Shown one piece after another: positions 1-8,747 of a DNA stretch of 64,000 nucleotides. Each line of letters opens with the position of its first letter. Within the stretch, counting starts at the first letter, position 1. The stretch comes from JBGPHT01 sp041484525 (GTDB taxonomy: Bacteria; Acidobacteriota; Terriglobia; Bryobacterales; Bryobacteraceae). The stretch is taken from assembly GCA_041484525.1 (NCBI GenBank), contig JBGPHT010000021.1, positions 1 through 64,000 on the forward strand, given 5' to 3'. The notes beneath the pieces were generated by a model. That model was not told the DNA's origin. It saw only the letters and a list, made by a program, of their open reading frames with translations, and ran no database searches. Made by a program: the position numbers and the translations under genes.

Positions 1-2
1 AC

Positions 3-101
3 TGGATCGGCGATGATTTTGAACCCCAAGCCTTTTCGGTTGACCAGGTCAATCGGGTGCTCACACCAATACGCCGCCAGAGCAAAGCTCCCAAGAGTTA
101 A
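3..101 (+). CDS. Plasmid pRiA4b ORF-3-like protein, C-terminal fragment
   Basis: Only the last 32 codons are inside the window, in reading frame 3, ending at TAA 99-101. The visible peptide contains DDFEPQAFSVDQVNRVL, which resembles the conserved tail of plasmid pRiA4b ORF-3 family proteins (a G-D/G-F-D/E-P-x-x-F-x-hydrophobic-x-x-V-N-x-x-L pattern). These are proteins of unknown function common on plasmids and genomic islands. The gene enters from the left edge, so its start is not visible. It lies just before a decayed helicase and is probably part of the same integrated island. The assignment rests on one short motif remembered from the family. Confidence 0.55.
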   Translation, partial: WIGDDFEPQAFSVDQVNRVLTPIRRQSKAPKS

Positions 102-2450
102 TCCCGTCGTCACGACTACGCAGGCTTGCCGAAAGGACACGGAACAGTTACTTGAACGGTGGGAGCGCCAAATGGCTTGCCAAGGCGCACCTGCGGCCTC
201 GACCTTAGGTGACAAACCTGAACAGGTTTGTCGACAGTTCGTCCCGCAGATTCGCAGTTGCTTAGAGTGGCACGCCATGACGTGGCATCCAATGGAAGCT
301 GATTTTGAACGACTAGGCTTTCGATGGGCTGAGTTTCTCCAATCCACACAGCCGGAGGTTGGAGCGAATGCCGAATTGAGAAGAGTACGCAAAGCCGTCG
401 TCGGCGACCTTGGAACAGTTTTGCAATCGCGCAGTTGCCTATTGCGCCAGAAGCAACTCCTTAACCAATTACGTGATTGGCAGGGGTTCCTGGGCGCGCC
501 CACCGAGACGGACGCCTCTGTCACACGAAAACTTCGACAGGCACTTCGCGACGTGGCCCCTAATGATTACCAAATTGCCTACGATGAATTAATCCGCCTC
601 AAGCAACTGGAGCCAGAAGCCGTTCGCCGCAACGAGTTGTTGAAGCGGTTGGGCCAGTCGGCTCCAAGCTGGGCATCTGCTGTGCAGAATCGTCTTGGAC
701 AGCACGGAAATTCTGAGACACCGGGCGACGCGATTCTTGGTTGGGAATGGCGCCAATTTCACGATGAGTTGGAAAGACGAGCGAGTGTCTCATTCGAGGA
801 GTTGCAACAACGCATTGAGGACATTTCCGAACAGCTTCTCGATGTGACGGCGCAGCTTATAGACAAACAGACGTGGATGAACCAGATTCGTCACATCACA
901 CGAATCCCGAACAGCAACAGGCGCTCGGCGCATATGTGACCTTGCGCAATAAATTGACCAAAACTGGCAAAGGAGTCTTGGATCAGGTACGGCTTGCTGC
1001 TGCACGACGTGAATTGGCATCTGCAAAGGATGCCGTTCCAGTGTGGATCATGCCTCTAACAGAGGTTGCTGACGCATTTGATCCACGAAAGGCCAGGTTC
1101 GACGTCGTTATCATCGACGAAGCCAGCCAGTGCGATCCATGTTCGATGTTTGCGCTCTATCTGGGACGACAAACGGTGATCGTCGGTGACGATGAACAGG
1201 TTACGCCGGTAGCTGTTGGCGTAGATTCAGAGGAGATGATCAAGCTGATACATACTCACCTTGAAGGCGTCCCTCACAAGTTGCTATACGACGGAGAAAC
1301 CTCGATTTACGAACTCGCGCAGATGGCCTTTGGAGGCGGCGTAATTCGTTTGGTAGAACACTTTAGGTGCGCCCCTAACATCATTGCTTTCAGTAATGAA
1401 CTGTCGTACGGAGATATCAAGCCGCTGCGGGAAAGTTCGGCTATTCCGCTGAAAACGCATGTAGTCCCCTACCGCGTATCAGACGGGAACATGCGTAAAG
1501 ATAACGTGAATGAGAACGAGGCCGAAACGATTGCCGCACTTATCTGTGCAGCCACCGAGCACCAGCAATATGCAAAGAACGAACTCGGCAAACCGGTTAC
1601 TTTTGGTGTGGTTTCGCTCCTCGGCGACAAACAAGCTCTTAAGATTGATAGCATCCTTCGCCAACGAATAGAACCTGCGGAGTACCAAAGGCGGCAAATC
1701 CTGTGCGGCGATTCTGCTCAGTTTCAAGGCGATGAGCGAGACGTAATGTTTCTGTCAGTCGTTGATTCGACTCCGGAGAAGTCTCCGTTATCAATGCGAC
1801 AAGAAGGCCCTAAGCGAATTCTCAAGAAGCGGTTCAATGTGGCTGCAAGCCGGGCACGTGACCAGATGTGGGTCGTTTATAGCGTCAACCACGAAGTGGA
1901 TCTTCAACCAGGAGATTACCGTCGGAGACTCATCGAACATGCTTTGGATCCTGAAGCGTGGGAGCGAGAACTGCGGAAACGGGTGGAACGAACGGAATCG
2001 GTTTTTGAAGAACGGGTGCTGAAGCAGCTTATGCAAGGCAACTACAATGTTGTGCCGCAGTTTCAGGCCGGAGCGTACCGGATCGATCTCGTAGTGATTG
2101 GTAACGGCAAACGTCTAGCAATTGAATGTGATGGAGAGCGGTTTCACGGCCCCGAGAAACTTCAAGACGACATGGCCCGACAGGCAATTCTCGAGCGTCT
2201 GGGATGGAAGTTTGTGCGCATTCGCGGCAGTCTGTTTTTCCGGGACGAAGCTCGCGCCATGAGTCCGGTGTTCCGTCGTTTAGATGAACTGAACATTGCG
2301 CCGGAATTAAAAGGAGAGGAACCCTCAACACCGGCAGAAGACCTAGTGATTGAAGAGGTAAAGCGGCGGGCTCAGGAACTAAGAACAAAGTGGCGCGAAG
2401 AACTGGAAGTCCAGAAAGGAGAGCGGGCCGAACTCCTCTCGACGCAGTAG
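102..2450 (+). pseudogene. Remnant of superfamily 1 helicase with C-terminal DUF559/Vsr-like nuclease
   Basis: Two reading frames together make the middle and end of one large protein. Frame 1 (to about 900) gives a helical, charged region ending in TAQLIDKQTWMNQIRHIT. Frame 3 continues from about 903 with PEQQQALGAYV and runs to 2450. A one-base deletion (or two-base insertion) near 898-906 separates them. The frame 3 part has the Walker B-like VVIIDEASQCD (near 1107), a GDSAQFQGDERDVMFLS segment, the SF1 motif VI-like NVAASRARDQM (near 1836), and a C-terminal PD-(D/E)xK-type region with IDLVV and LAIECDGERFHG (about 2085-2150). The Walker A P-loop is absent because the 5' part is missing, so the gene cannot encode a working ATPase. 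Intact relatives are very large helicases (DUF4011/AAA_11/AAA_12) found in defence and island contexts. A sequencing error could explain the frameshift but not the missing N-terminus. Confidence 0.75.
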
Positions 2451-2580
2451 GGAAATTAAGGGACGTGCTAACGGTTTTGCAACGGTGTTTAGGAAGTTCG
2501 GGGATGCGCGAGGAAACGACTGCGAGCGCAAGTTCTAGACAGGGCAAAATCGGGATACTACAGGAAACGCTGTCAAGTCG

Positions 2581-2636
2581 CTTGAGGTGCTAGCGGGAGC
2601 AATCTCGTGGGGGTTCAAGTCCCCCTCTCCGCACCA
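2581..2636 (+). other. 3' fragment of tRNA-Leu(GAG), probable attachment-site half
   Basis: The stretch begins in the anticodon loop (CTTGAGG, anticodon GAG), continues through the 3' anticodon strand (TGCTAGC) and a long class II variable arm (GGGAGCAATCTCG), and ends with a canonical T arm around GGTTCAAGTCC, an acceptor strand CTCTCCG and an encoded CCA. No matching 5' acceptor strand, D arm or 5' anticodon strand lies upstream. This is what remains when an element integrates at the 3' half of a tRNA-Leu gene: the displaced 3' end marks the right junction. The intact tRNA-Leu should lie left of this window. Confidence 0.8.
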
Positions 2637-2649
2637 AAATATCTCCTTA

Positions 2650-2679
2650 GGGGTCATTAGTTTATGGCCCCCGTTTTTT
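2650..2679 (+). terminator. Intrinsic terminator behind the tRNA-Leu fragment
   Basis: GGGGTC (2650-2655) pairs with GGCCCC (2666-2671) across a 10-base loop with one G-U pair, followed by CG and six T (2674-2679). It lies 13 bases after the CCA, as expected for the original terminator of the tRNA-Leu gene left in place at the island's right junction. Confidence 0.75.
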
Positions 2680-2885
2680 CGCGTGAGTTTTGTGGTTGGG
2701 TTTGTAACGGCCGTCTGGAAATGCGGTAGCGGAGACGGTCAATGTTCTCCTGCCTCGCCCGTGCGCAAAGTTGCTCGTAACGAGCGATATCGGTGGCCAG
2801 GACTTTCGCGGCGGCGAACTTCCGCTGCATCTGTCACCCTTTCGCGACAGGGGCTCCGTGTATACTGTCAGCAGCCGGAGGCCAA

Positions 2886-5081
2886 ATGCGGATCCCGGAC
2901 AAGAGCAACCACAGCGGTAGTCCGCCCGGAAAGAAGGCAGGCCGCTTTTCCCGTGTTCTCGCGGCGGCTCTCTTCTCGTGGTCCGCGACGAACGCCGCGA
3001 CGTTGACACTACCGATCGAGGTTGTGGGTGAGAACGGCACAACCGCGAGCGTCACGATCGAGGTTCCGGCCCGGCAGGCGCGCGAGGTTCGGTCGCTCTG
3101 GATGCAGATCCATGGTTTGGCCTACCGCGACATGGTGAGCGTTCGAGTGAATTCAGGCGACTGGTTACCGCTGAACAATGACACGGTTGCCGTCGCCGAA
3201 CCCGGCAAGAGCTTTGGCGGAATCGGCGGGGGTTTCTCGACGCTCAAGATGACGCTGCCGCTCCCATCGAACGCCATAGTGGAAGGCGCCAACACCATTC
3301 GGTTCCGCTTCAACTACACCAATGGGATTGTGAGCGGCTTTCGAGTCCTTGCCTTCAATCTTCTTACTGATTCGAGCGCGGTGCTGGAGCCCAGCTTGTT
3401 CGTCCAGGAAGATCCCGGCACGTGGGCGCCGCTATTGCCCGATTCCGCTTCGATCCTGGCCGGGAAGGAGCATTGGGAGAATGCGCGGCTCAGCCCTGGC
3501 AGCTTCCAGACCTCCCCGCTGATTCGCGCCCGCTGTTCGGACTGCCATGCTCACGATGGCCGCGATCTCAAGTACTTCTGCTTCTCCAACGCGTCCATCA
3601 TCGCCAGATCCCGCTTCCATGGCCTCTCCGAGCGAGAAGGCCAGCAGATCGCAAGCTACATCCGCTCCCTGCCGGCACCGAGCCCGGGCCGTCCGTGGAA
3701 TCCCCCTTACCAGCCCGGGCCCGGATTGGATGTTCAGCCGGTCGCCAACTGGGCAGCCGGGGCTGGTCTGGCATGGGTGCTGGACGACGATAGCGGCACG
3801 CTGCCCTTCCTCTTCGGCGCCAACATCGATCGCGCCATGCCGCCGGCCCAGGGTGCTTCCGGCAAGGAACCCGACTGGAGTGCGATCGTACCGCGAATCA
3901 CGCGCGAGTCTTTTCGACCGGATGGAAATCTGAATCCGCGCGAGATCCCGATCTCGTTGCAGTTGCCGGACTGGAACCATTGGCTCCCCCAGGTGCATCC
4001 CATGGACGCGTGGGGATCGGGTTTTCAGAAAAGTGAATTCTCGGAATGGTACCAGGTCATCGGCAACCCTGCGCCTGCCGGCGGGAAAGCGCCCCCCGGC
4101 GCATCGAAACTCTCTCTGCGGACTCTTCTGGCGTCACCGGATCTTGCCGCATCGATCTCGTCCGGCCGGATCGTAACGTATTTCGATAGGTGGCGTGAAG
4201 CGCGGCGCGCATTTCTGAAACCCTACGTAGAGGGCAAAGCTGTGAACTGGACGCCCGAATTGGGTGTCAAAGCGTATTCCACTCAGCTCTGGCAGCTCGT
4301 CAAGACGTGGGAGATGACGCAGGAGTTTGGCCTGGAAGCACGAGGGCGCGAATTGTTTGGGCCGGCCGGGGAACCGCGTACGTGGTTCAACTCGATTCCC
4401 GCGGCCACGGCTCCCGCCACCGTCAACATCCCGGACGGCTCGTCTGGAATGGGCGGCAGCGCCTTGACCAACGAGTACTTCGACGCGTCCTGGTATGAGT
4501 TGCAGATCATCCTGAACAGCGGCAACCACCGGCACCGCGACCGCACGCCCGTCGATTGGGTCTACACGATCGGCCGGTTCCTGGACCTGTATCGGGAAAG
4601 CCGGATGCCGGAACCGGCGCGGCTGCTGGTAGGCGTGATCAAGGCGATCCAGTCGACCGATCCGCGCATTGGACCGGAGAACCGCGCGCAAGGGTGGCGC
4701 CCCAGGGAGACCGTCGATCCGACCATCATGGTCAGTGAAGCGTGGGCGCCGATCTTCCAAACGCTTCCGGGCGGCGCGAAGCGCGCCATTACCGAGTCGC
4801 TGCTGGGGGCCTGGCTGGACAAGAGCCAGCAATTTCCGCTGGCCCGGCTCTTTACGCCGGGCGTGTCGGAGGGGAACTACACTCCGCCGGCGAGTTACGG
4901 AGGTATCTCCGGCGGCAAAGTATGGGAATCCGCGCCGTTGTTCCGCGCCGCCGGAGTAAGTCCCGAACTGGTCAATCAGCTACAGAAGTGGGGAACGGCT
5001 TACACCGGTATGGCCGCGCGCTTTCAGTACTCCGATGGGCCTCGAAGCAAAGGAACGGAAGCGAAAAAGAGCGGGAAGTGA
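2886..5081 (+). CDS. Secreted c-type cytochrome domain protein (731 aa)
   Basis: The start at 2886 is chosen because GGAGG (2877-2881) sits five bases upstream. An in-frame ATG at 2793 lacks such support. A basic N-terminus followed by FSRVLAAALFSWSATNA is a signal peptide, so the protein acts outside the cytoplasm. Residues about 40-160 look like a beta-rich lectin- or adhesin-like domain. A single haem c motif CSDCH lies at residues 217-221, followed by LSEREGQQIASYIRSLP, typical of a small cytochrome c domain. The long C-terminal part (about 300-731) is not recognised. It ends 89 bases before a second cytochrome/copper protein, so the two may form one oxidative system. The haem domain is clear; the overall role is unknown. 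Confidence 0.75.
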   Translation: MRIPDKSNHSGSPPGKKAGRFSRVLAAALFSWSATNAATLTLPIEVVGENGTTASVTIEVPARQAREVRSLWMQIHGLAYRDMVSVRVNSGDWLPLNNDTVAVAEPGKSFGGIGGGFSTLKMTLPLPSNAIVEGANTIRFRFNYTNGIVSGFRVLAFNLLTDSSAVLEPSLFVQEDPGTWAPLLPDSASILAGKEHWENARLSPGSFQTSPLIRARCSDCHAHDGRDLKYFCFSNASIIARSRFHGLSEREGQQIASYIRSLPAPSPGRPWNPPYQPGPGLDVQPVANWAAGAGLAWVLDDDSGTLPFLFGANIDRAMPPAQGASGKEPDWSAIVPRITRESFRPDGNLNPREIPISLQLPDWNHWLPQVHPMDAWGSGFQKSEFSEWYQVIGNPAPAGGKAPPGASKLSLRTLLASPDLAASISSGRIVTYFDRWREARRAFLKPYVEGKAVNWTPELGVKAYSTQLWQLVKTWEMTQEFGLEARGRELFGPAGEPRTWFNSIPAATAPATVNIPDGSSGMGGSALTNEYFDASWYELQIILNSGNHRHRDRTPVDWVYTIGRFLDLYRESRMPEPARLLVGVIKAIQSTDPRIGPENRAQGWRPRETVDPTIMVSEAWAPIFQTLPGGAKRAITESLLGAWLDKSQQFPLARLFTPGVSEGNYTPPASYGGISGGKVWESAPLFRAAGVSPELVNQLQKWGTAYTGMAARFQYSDGPRSKGTEAKKSGK

Positions 5082-5170
5082 GAATGCGGGGCCACGTGCT
5101 CCGCTGCGCGGGCGCACAGGTTAAAGGAGCGCGGCGCAGAGTGACGCGCGTGTTAAGATTCCCCGTAGAG

Positions 5171-7090
5171 ATGGCGCCCTCCTTTCGTCTCGCTGCTGTC
5201 GCGTGTGTGCTGGCCTGCCTCTCCACGACCGCCAAGGGGCAGGGTGCGGCTGCCAGCGCCGTCACCTTTTATGGGCAAATCGCTCCCATCGTCCTTCAGG
5301 ATTGCGCACCCTGCCATCGCCCGGGCGAATCGGGGCCGTTCCCTCTGCTCACTTACGATGATGTCAAGAAGCACGCGGCGCAGATCGCCAAGGTCACCAG
5401 CTCGCGGTTCATGCCGCCGTGGTTGCCTGAGCCGGGCTACGGGCAATTCAAAGAAGAACGCCGTCTCACGGATGCCCAGATCCAGCTCATCCAGGACTGG
5501 GTGAAGCAGGGCACACCGGCTGGAAGCCAGCGAAAGGGTGCCGACGCGCCGCAGTTTAGCACAGGCTGGCTGATGGGGCAGCCGGATCTGGTGCTACGCG
5601 CCGCCCGGCCCTACACGGTGCCTGCGGAGGCCGGCGAGACCTTTTGGAATTTCATCATGCCGGTTCCGATCACCAGCACGCGCTGGGTACGGGCGATCGA
5701 GATCCGGCCCGGCAATCCGCGGGTGTTTCACCATGCCAATGTCATCCTCGACCGGTCCCACGCAGCGCGGCGCCGCGAGAGCGCGCCCGGCTCGGGGTTC
5801 GCCGGCATGGACGTAATTTTCGAAGAAGAGAGCTTCGAACCCGACGGGCAGTTCCTTTCCTGGAAGCCTGGCGGCAATCCGGTGGCCGAGCCCGACGGTA
5901 TGGCCTGGCGCGCCGACCCTGGCATGGACCTCATCCTCAACGTCCACCTCAAGCCGACCGGCAAAGAGGAAACCGTCAATCCGACGATCGGCGTTTACTT
6001 CACCGACAAGCCGCAAACGCGGTTCCCCATGCTCATCCAACTCGAGCACGACCGCGCCCTCGACATTCCTCCCGGCGAAAAGGATTTCCAGGTCACCGAC
6101 GAGTTTCGCGCGCCCATGGACCTCAACGTTCTGGCGGTTTATCCGCACGCGCACTACCTGGCCAAGATCGTCGAAGGATATGCGACTCTGCCAGACGGCT
6201 CGAAGAAGTGGCTGATCCGCATTCCCGACTGGGACCTCAACTGGCAGGGCGTATTCCGCTACAAGAGTCCGGTGCTCATCCCGAAGGACTCGACGATCAC
6301 GATGCGCATCCAGTACGACAACACGGCCGGCAACGTGCGCAATCCGAACAATCCGCCGAAGCGGGTCACCGGCGGCCCCGATGCGGCCTCCGAGATGGGC
6401 CACCTCTGGCTGCAGGTACTTCCGGTGGCAGACGGCGATCATCGCGCCGAGCTCCAGGAATCGGTGAGCACGCAGCAGATCAAGAAGTACCCCGACGATT
6501 TCACCGCCAACTTCCGCATGGGCGACTTGTTACTTACGCGGAACCAGGCGGCGGGAGCGATCCCTTACTTCGCGCGCGCCGCGCAATCCGATCCGCGCAG
6601 CGTGCTCGCGGCTACCGAACTCGGTGTCGCGCTCTTCGCGGCGGGGAAATTGCCGGAGTCCGAAGACATGCTCCGGCATGCCCTCGCGATCGACGCCGCA
6701 TACACCGATGCGCGCTTCAATCTCGCCATTGTTCTGGCCAGCGGCGGCAAGTTCGAGGAGGCCGTCCGAGAATTCGGGCAGGTGCTCGCCGAGAAGCCGG
6801 ACAACCTGAAGGCGCAACAGCATCGCGCCGAAGCGATGGTCCTGTGGGGCGATCGGGTGGCCAAGGCCGGCGACGACAACAAGGCGATCGCGCTCTATCG
6901 CGAGGCGATGCCGGAGCTGGCGTCGAATCCCGGCGTCCATCTCCGGCTCGGCATGGCGTACGCGCGCCAGGAGCGTCTGGATGAATCGCAGGCGGAATTC
7001 GAGGCGGTCCTAAGGATCGATCCAAAGTCCTCGATTGCCCGGGAGGCGATCGACGCCATCGTTGCGCGACGCAAGGCCACGGGGAAGTAG
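5171..7090 (+). CDS. Cytochrome c / PHM-like copper monooxygenase / TPR fusion protein
   Basis: The start at 5171 gives a clean signal peptide (MAPSFRLAAVACVLACLST...); an upstream in-frame ATG at 5084 is possible. Haem c motif CAPCH is at residues 45-49, in a short cytochrome domain with the FMPPWLPEPGYG stretch common in this group. The middle (about 150-415) matches the two-domain fold of copper type II ascorbate-dependent monooxygenases (peptidylglycine hydroxylase, dopamine hydroxylase). All ligand positions can be seen: HH at 187-188 in FHHANVIL, H259 in NVHLKP, HAH at 326-328 in PHAHYL, and Met409 in EMGHLWLQV. The C-terminus (about 430-639) is a run of TPR units. It probably uses the haem domain as electron donor to a periplasmic copper hydroxylase, but the substrate is unknown. 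It follows another secreted cytochrome gene and converges with the ASPIC operon. Confidence 0.8.
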   Translation: MAPSFRLAAVACVLACLSTTAKGQGAAASAVTFYGQIAPIVLQDCAPCHRPGESGPFPLLTYDDVKKHAAQIAKVTSSRFMPPWLPEPGYGQFKEERRLTDAQIQLIQDWVKQGTPAGSQRKGADAPQFSTGWLMGQPDLVLRAARPYTVPAEAGETFWNFIMPVPITSTRWVRAIEIRPGNPRVFHHANVILDRSHAARRRESAPGSGFAGMDVIFEEESFEPDGQFLSWKPGGNPVAEPDGMAWRADPGMDLILNVHLKPTGKEETVNPTIGVYFTDKPQTRFPMLIQLEHDRALDIPPGEKDFQVTDEFRAPMDLNVLAVYPHAHYLAKIVEGYATLPDGSKKWLIRIPDWDLNWQGVFRYKSPVLIPKDSTITMRIQYDNTAGNVRNPNNPPKRVTGGPDAASEMGHLWLQVLPVADGDHRAELQESVSTQQIKKYPDDFTANFRMGDLLLTRNQAAGAIPYFARAAQSDPRSVLAATELGVALFAAGKLPESEDMLRHALAIDAAYTDARFNLAIVLASGGKFEEAVREFGQVLAEKPDNLKAQQHRAEAMVLWGDRVAKAGDDNKAIALYREAMPELASNPGVHLRLGMAYARQERLDESQAEFEAVLRIDPKSSIAREAIDAIVARRKATGK

Positions 7091-7095
7091 TTCGC

Positions 7096-8745
7096 TCAGT
7101 CCGGTTCGGTAACCGTCAACACCTGGTCTGCGCGAACGTCCCGCAAAATCTGCAAGGCTCCGCTCGGCCAGCGAATGTCGATCTTCGACACCTGTACCGC
7201 TTTGTCCAATCCGAAATGCACGCCCCAGTCGCTTGACGAGGCATAGCCCAGGGCCGTGGTCATCTCCGCGTATTGGTCAGCGATCCGAATCTTCGCGCCG
7301 ATGCCGTCGCGGTTGCTCCTCGAGCCGTGCAAACGCAGAACCAGCCAATGGCGGCGTTCAGGGCTGATGTTTTCCCAGAGTTCCGCGGGCGCCCCGAGCG
7401 ACGACACCACGGCATCCACGCGGCCATCGCCGTCGAAGTCGGCGAACGCGGCCCCGCGATGCGCTTTCACCGCCGTGAGGCCGGCCTCGCTCGATACATC
7501 CTGGAACACGCCGCCCGCATTGGCCAGTACGCTGTTGGCCTCCTTGTATACCGCCGCCTCGAACATGTCCACGCGGTCATTGACGTGCGAGTTGGCGGTG
7601 AATACGTCCTTCCAGCCGTCGTTGTTGAAATCGAACATGCCGAGCCCCCAGCCGCTGTGCCGAACCGTCAGGGCTCCTATTCGCGACTTCAGCGAAGCGC
7701 CGATAAAGTTGCCCTTACCGGCATTGCGGAACAGCGGGTAGGTTTCGCCCGCGAGCGCAGTGAACAGGATATCGGGCAGACCGTCGTTATCGTAGTCCTT
7801 GAATTCGGCGCCCATGCTGGCTACCGGCTTGCCGTCATCGCGCAATGCCACACCGGCCGGCAGAGCCACCTCTTCAAACGTGCCGTTGCCCAGATTGTGG
7901 AACAGGAAGTTGGGCATGTTGTCGTTGGTGACGAACACGTCCGGCCATCCGTCGCCATCGTAATCGGCGAACGCGACGCTCATCCCGCGCCCCGGAAACT
8001 TCGCCAGACCCGCCTTCGCGGTCACATCCTCAAACGTGCCGTCGCCGCGATTGCGATAGAGCGAGCTGGCAAGGCCGGTGAAATACTTCGGGTGGCAATA
8101 GATCCGAATGCCGCGACTGGCGTCGCCGCAGTAGCGGTCGTCGTCGGCCGACCATTTGGCGTAATGAACCACCCACAGATCCAGCTTGCCATCGCGGTCG
8201 TAATCGAACCAGCCTGCCGCCACGGCCCACTCGCCGCTCTTGATTCCCGCCTTCGCGGTGACGTCTTCAAACCGGCCGTTTCCCAGATTGCGATACAGAA
8301 CGTTGCGGTTGACGCCGGCTACGAAGAGATCCGGATGGCCGTCATTGTCGAAGTCGCCCACCGCGGCGCCCATGGAGTAGCCTGACCCGGCGACGCCGGC
8401 CTGCTCCGTGACGTCGCGGAACTTCCAGTTGCCCTCGTTGCGGTACAGCCGGTTCCAGTATTTGGGCGATGTCTTCTCGAGCGAAGGAACGTCGGCGCCG
8501 TTGGTGAAGTAGATATCCGGCCGGCCATCGCCATCGTAATCGAACACAGCGATGCCGCCCGGCATGGTTTCGATCAGGTGCTTGCGTTCGGTGGGATGAT
8601 TCTCCAACACGAAAGTAACGCCGGCGGCCGCGGCAACATCGCGGAACCGGATCGGAAGCAGGGGCGCAGCCGCAACCGCCGCCAATACGCACAGGCCCGC
8701 CAACGCGCTCCCCGGGAATAATCCGCGCATCCGAATGGATATCAC
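7096..8745 (-). CDS. FG-GAP/VCBS and ASPIC/UnbV domain secreted protein
   Basis: A signal peptide (GSALAGLCVLAAVAAA) is followed by a beta-propeller built from FG-GAP repeats. Seven calcium-loop signatures of the DxDxDGxxD type are visible, for example DYDGDGRPDIYF, DFDNDGHPDLFV, DYDRDGKLDLWV, DYDGDGWPDVFV, DYDNDGLPDILF, DFNNDGWKDVFT and DFDGDGRVDAVV. The last 90 residues contain GIGAKIRIADQ and a closing IDIRWPSGALQ, typical of the ASPIC/UnbV domain. The start is two bases after the stop of the upstream TPR gene, and ATG at 8730 is an alternative start. It is the last gene of a receptor-TPR-ASPIC operon common in Acidobacteria, thought to act at the cell surface in uptake or binding of polymers. 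Its biochemical function is not known. Confidence 0.88.
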   Translation of the reverse strand: MISIRMRGLFPGSALAGLCVLAAVAAAPLLPIRFRDVAAAAGVTFVLENHPTERKHLIETMPGGIAVFDYDGDGRPDIYFTNGADVPSLEKTSPKYWNRLYRNEGNWKFRDVTEQAGVAGSGYSMGAAVGDFDNDGHPDLFVAGVNRNVLYRNLGNGRFEDVTAKAGIKSGEWAVAAGWFDYDRDGKLDLWVVHYAKWSADDDRYCGDASRGIRIYCHPKYFTGLASSLYRNRGDGTFEDVTAKAGLAKFPGRGMSVAFADYDGDGWPDVFVTNDNMPNFLFHNLGNGTFEEVALPAGVALRDDGKPVASMGAEFKDYDNDGLPDILFTALAGETYPLFRNAGKGNFIGASLKSRIGALTVRHSGWGLGMFDFNNDGWKDVFTANSHVNDRVDMFEAAVYKEANSVLANAGGVFQDVSSEAGLTAVKAHRGAAFADFDGDGRVDAVVSSLGAPAELWENISPERRHWLVLRLHGSRSNRDGIGAKIRIADQYAEMTTALGYASSSDWGVHFGLDKAVQVSKIDIRWPSGALQILRDVRADQVLTVTEPD

Positions 8746-8747
8746 CG

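Noticed and set aside
2520..2636. Complete tRNA-Leu gene ending at 2636
   Set aside because: No 5' acceptor, D arm or left anticodon strand pairs with the 3' half, so only a fragment is supported.
5644..6984. 446-codon frame inside the copper monooxygenase gene
   Set aside because: It is Arg-, Ala- and Gly-rich with no motif; the overlapping frame carries all conserved residues.
7273..8385. Long plus-strand frame (370 codons) opposite the ASPIC gene
   Set aside because: It is a GC-rich antisense shadow; the minus-strand protein has clear FG-GAP motifs.
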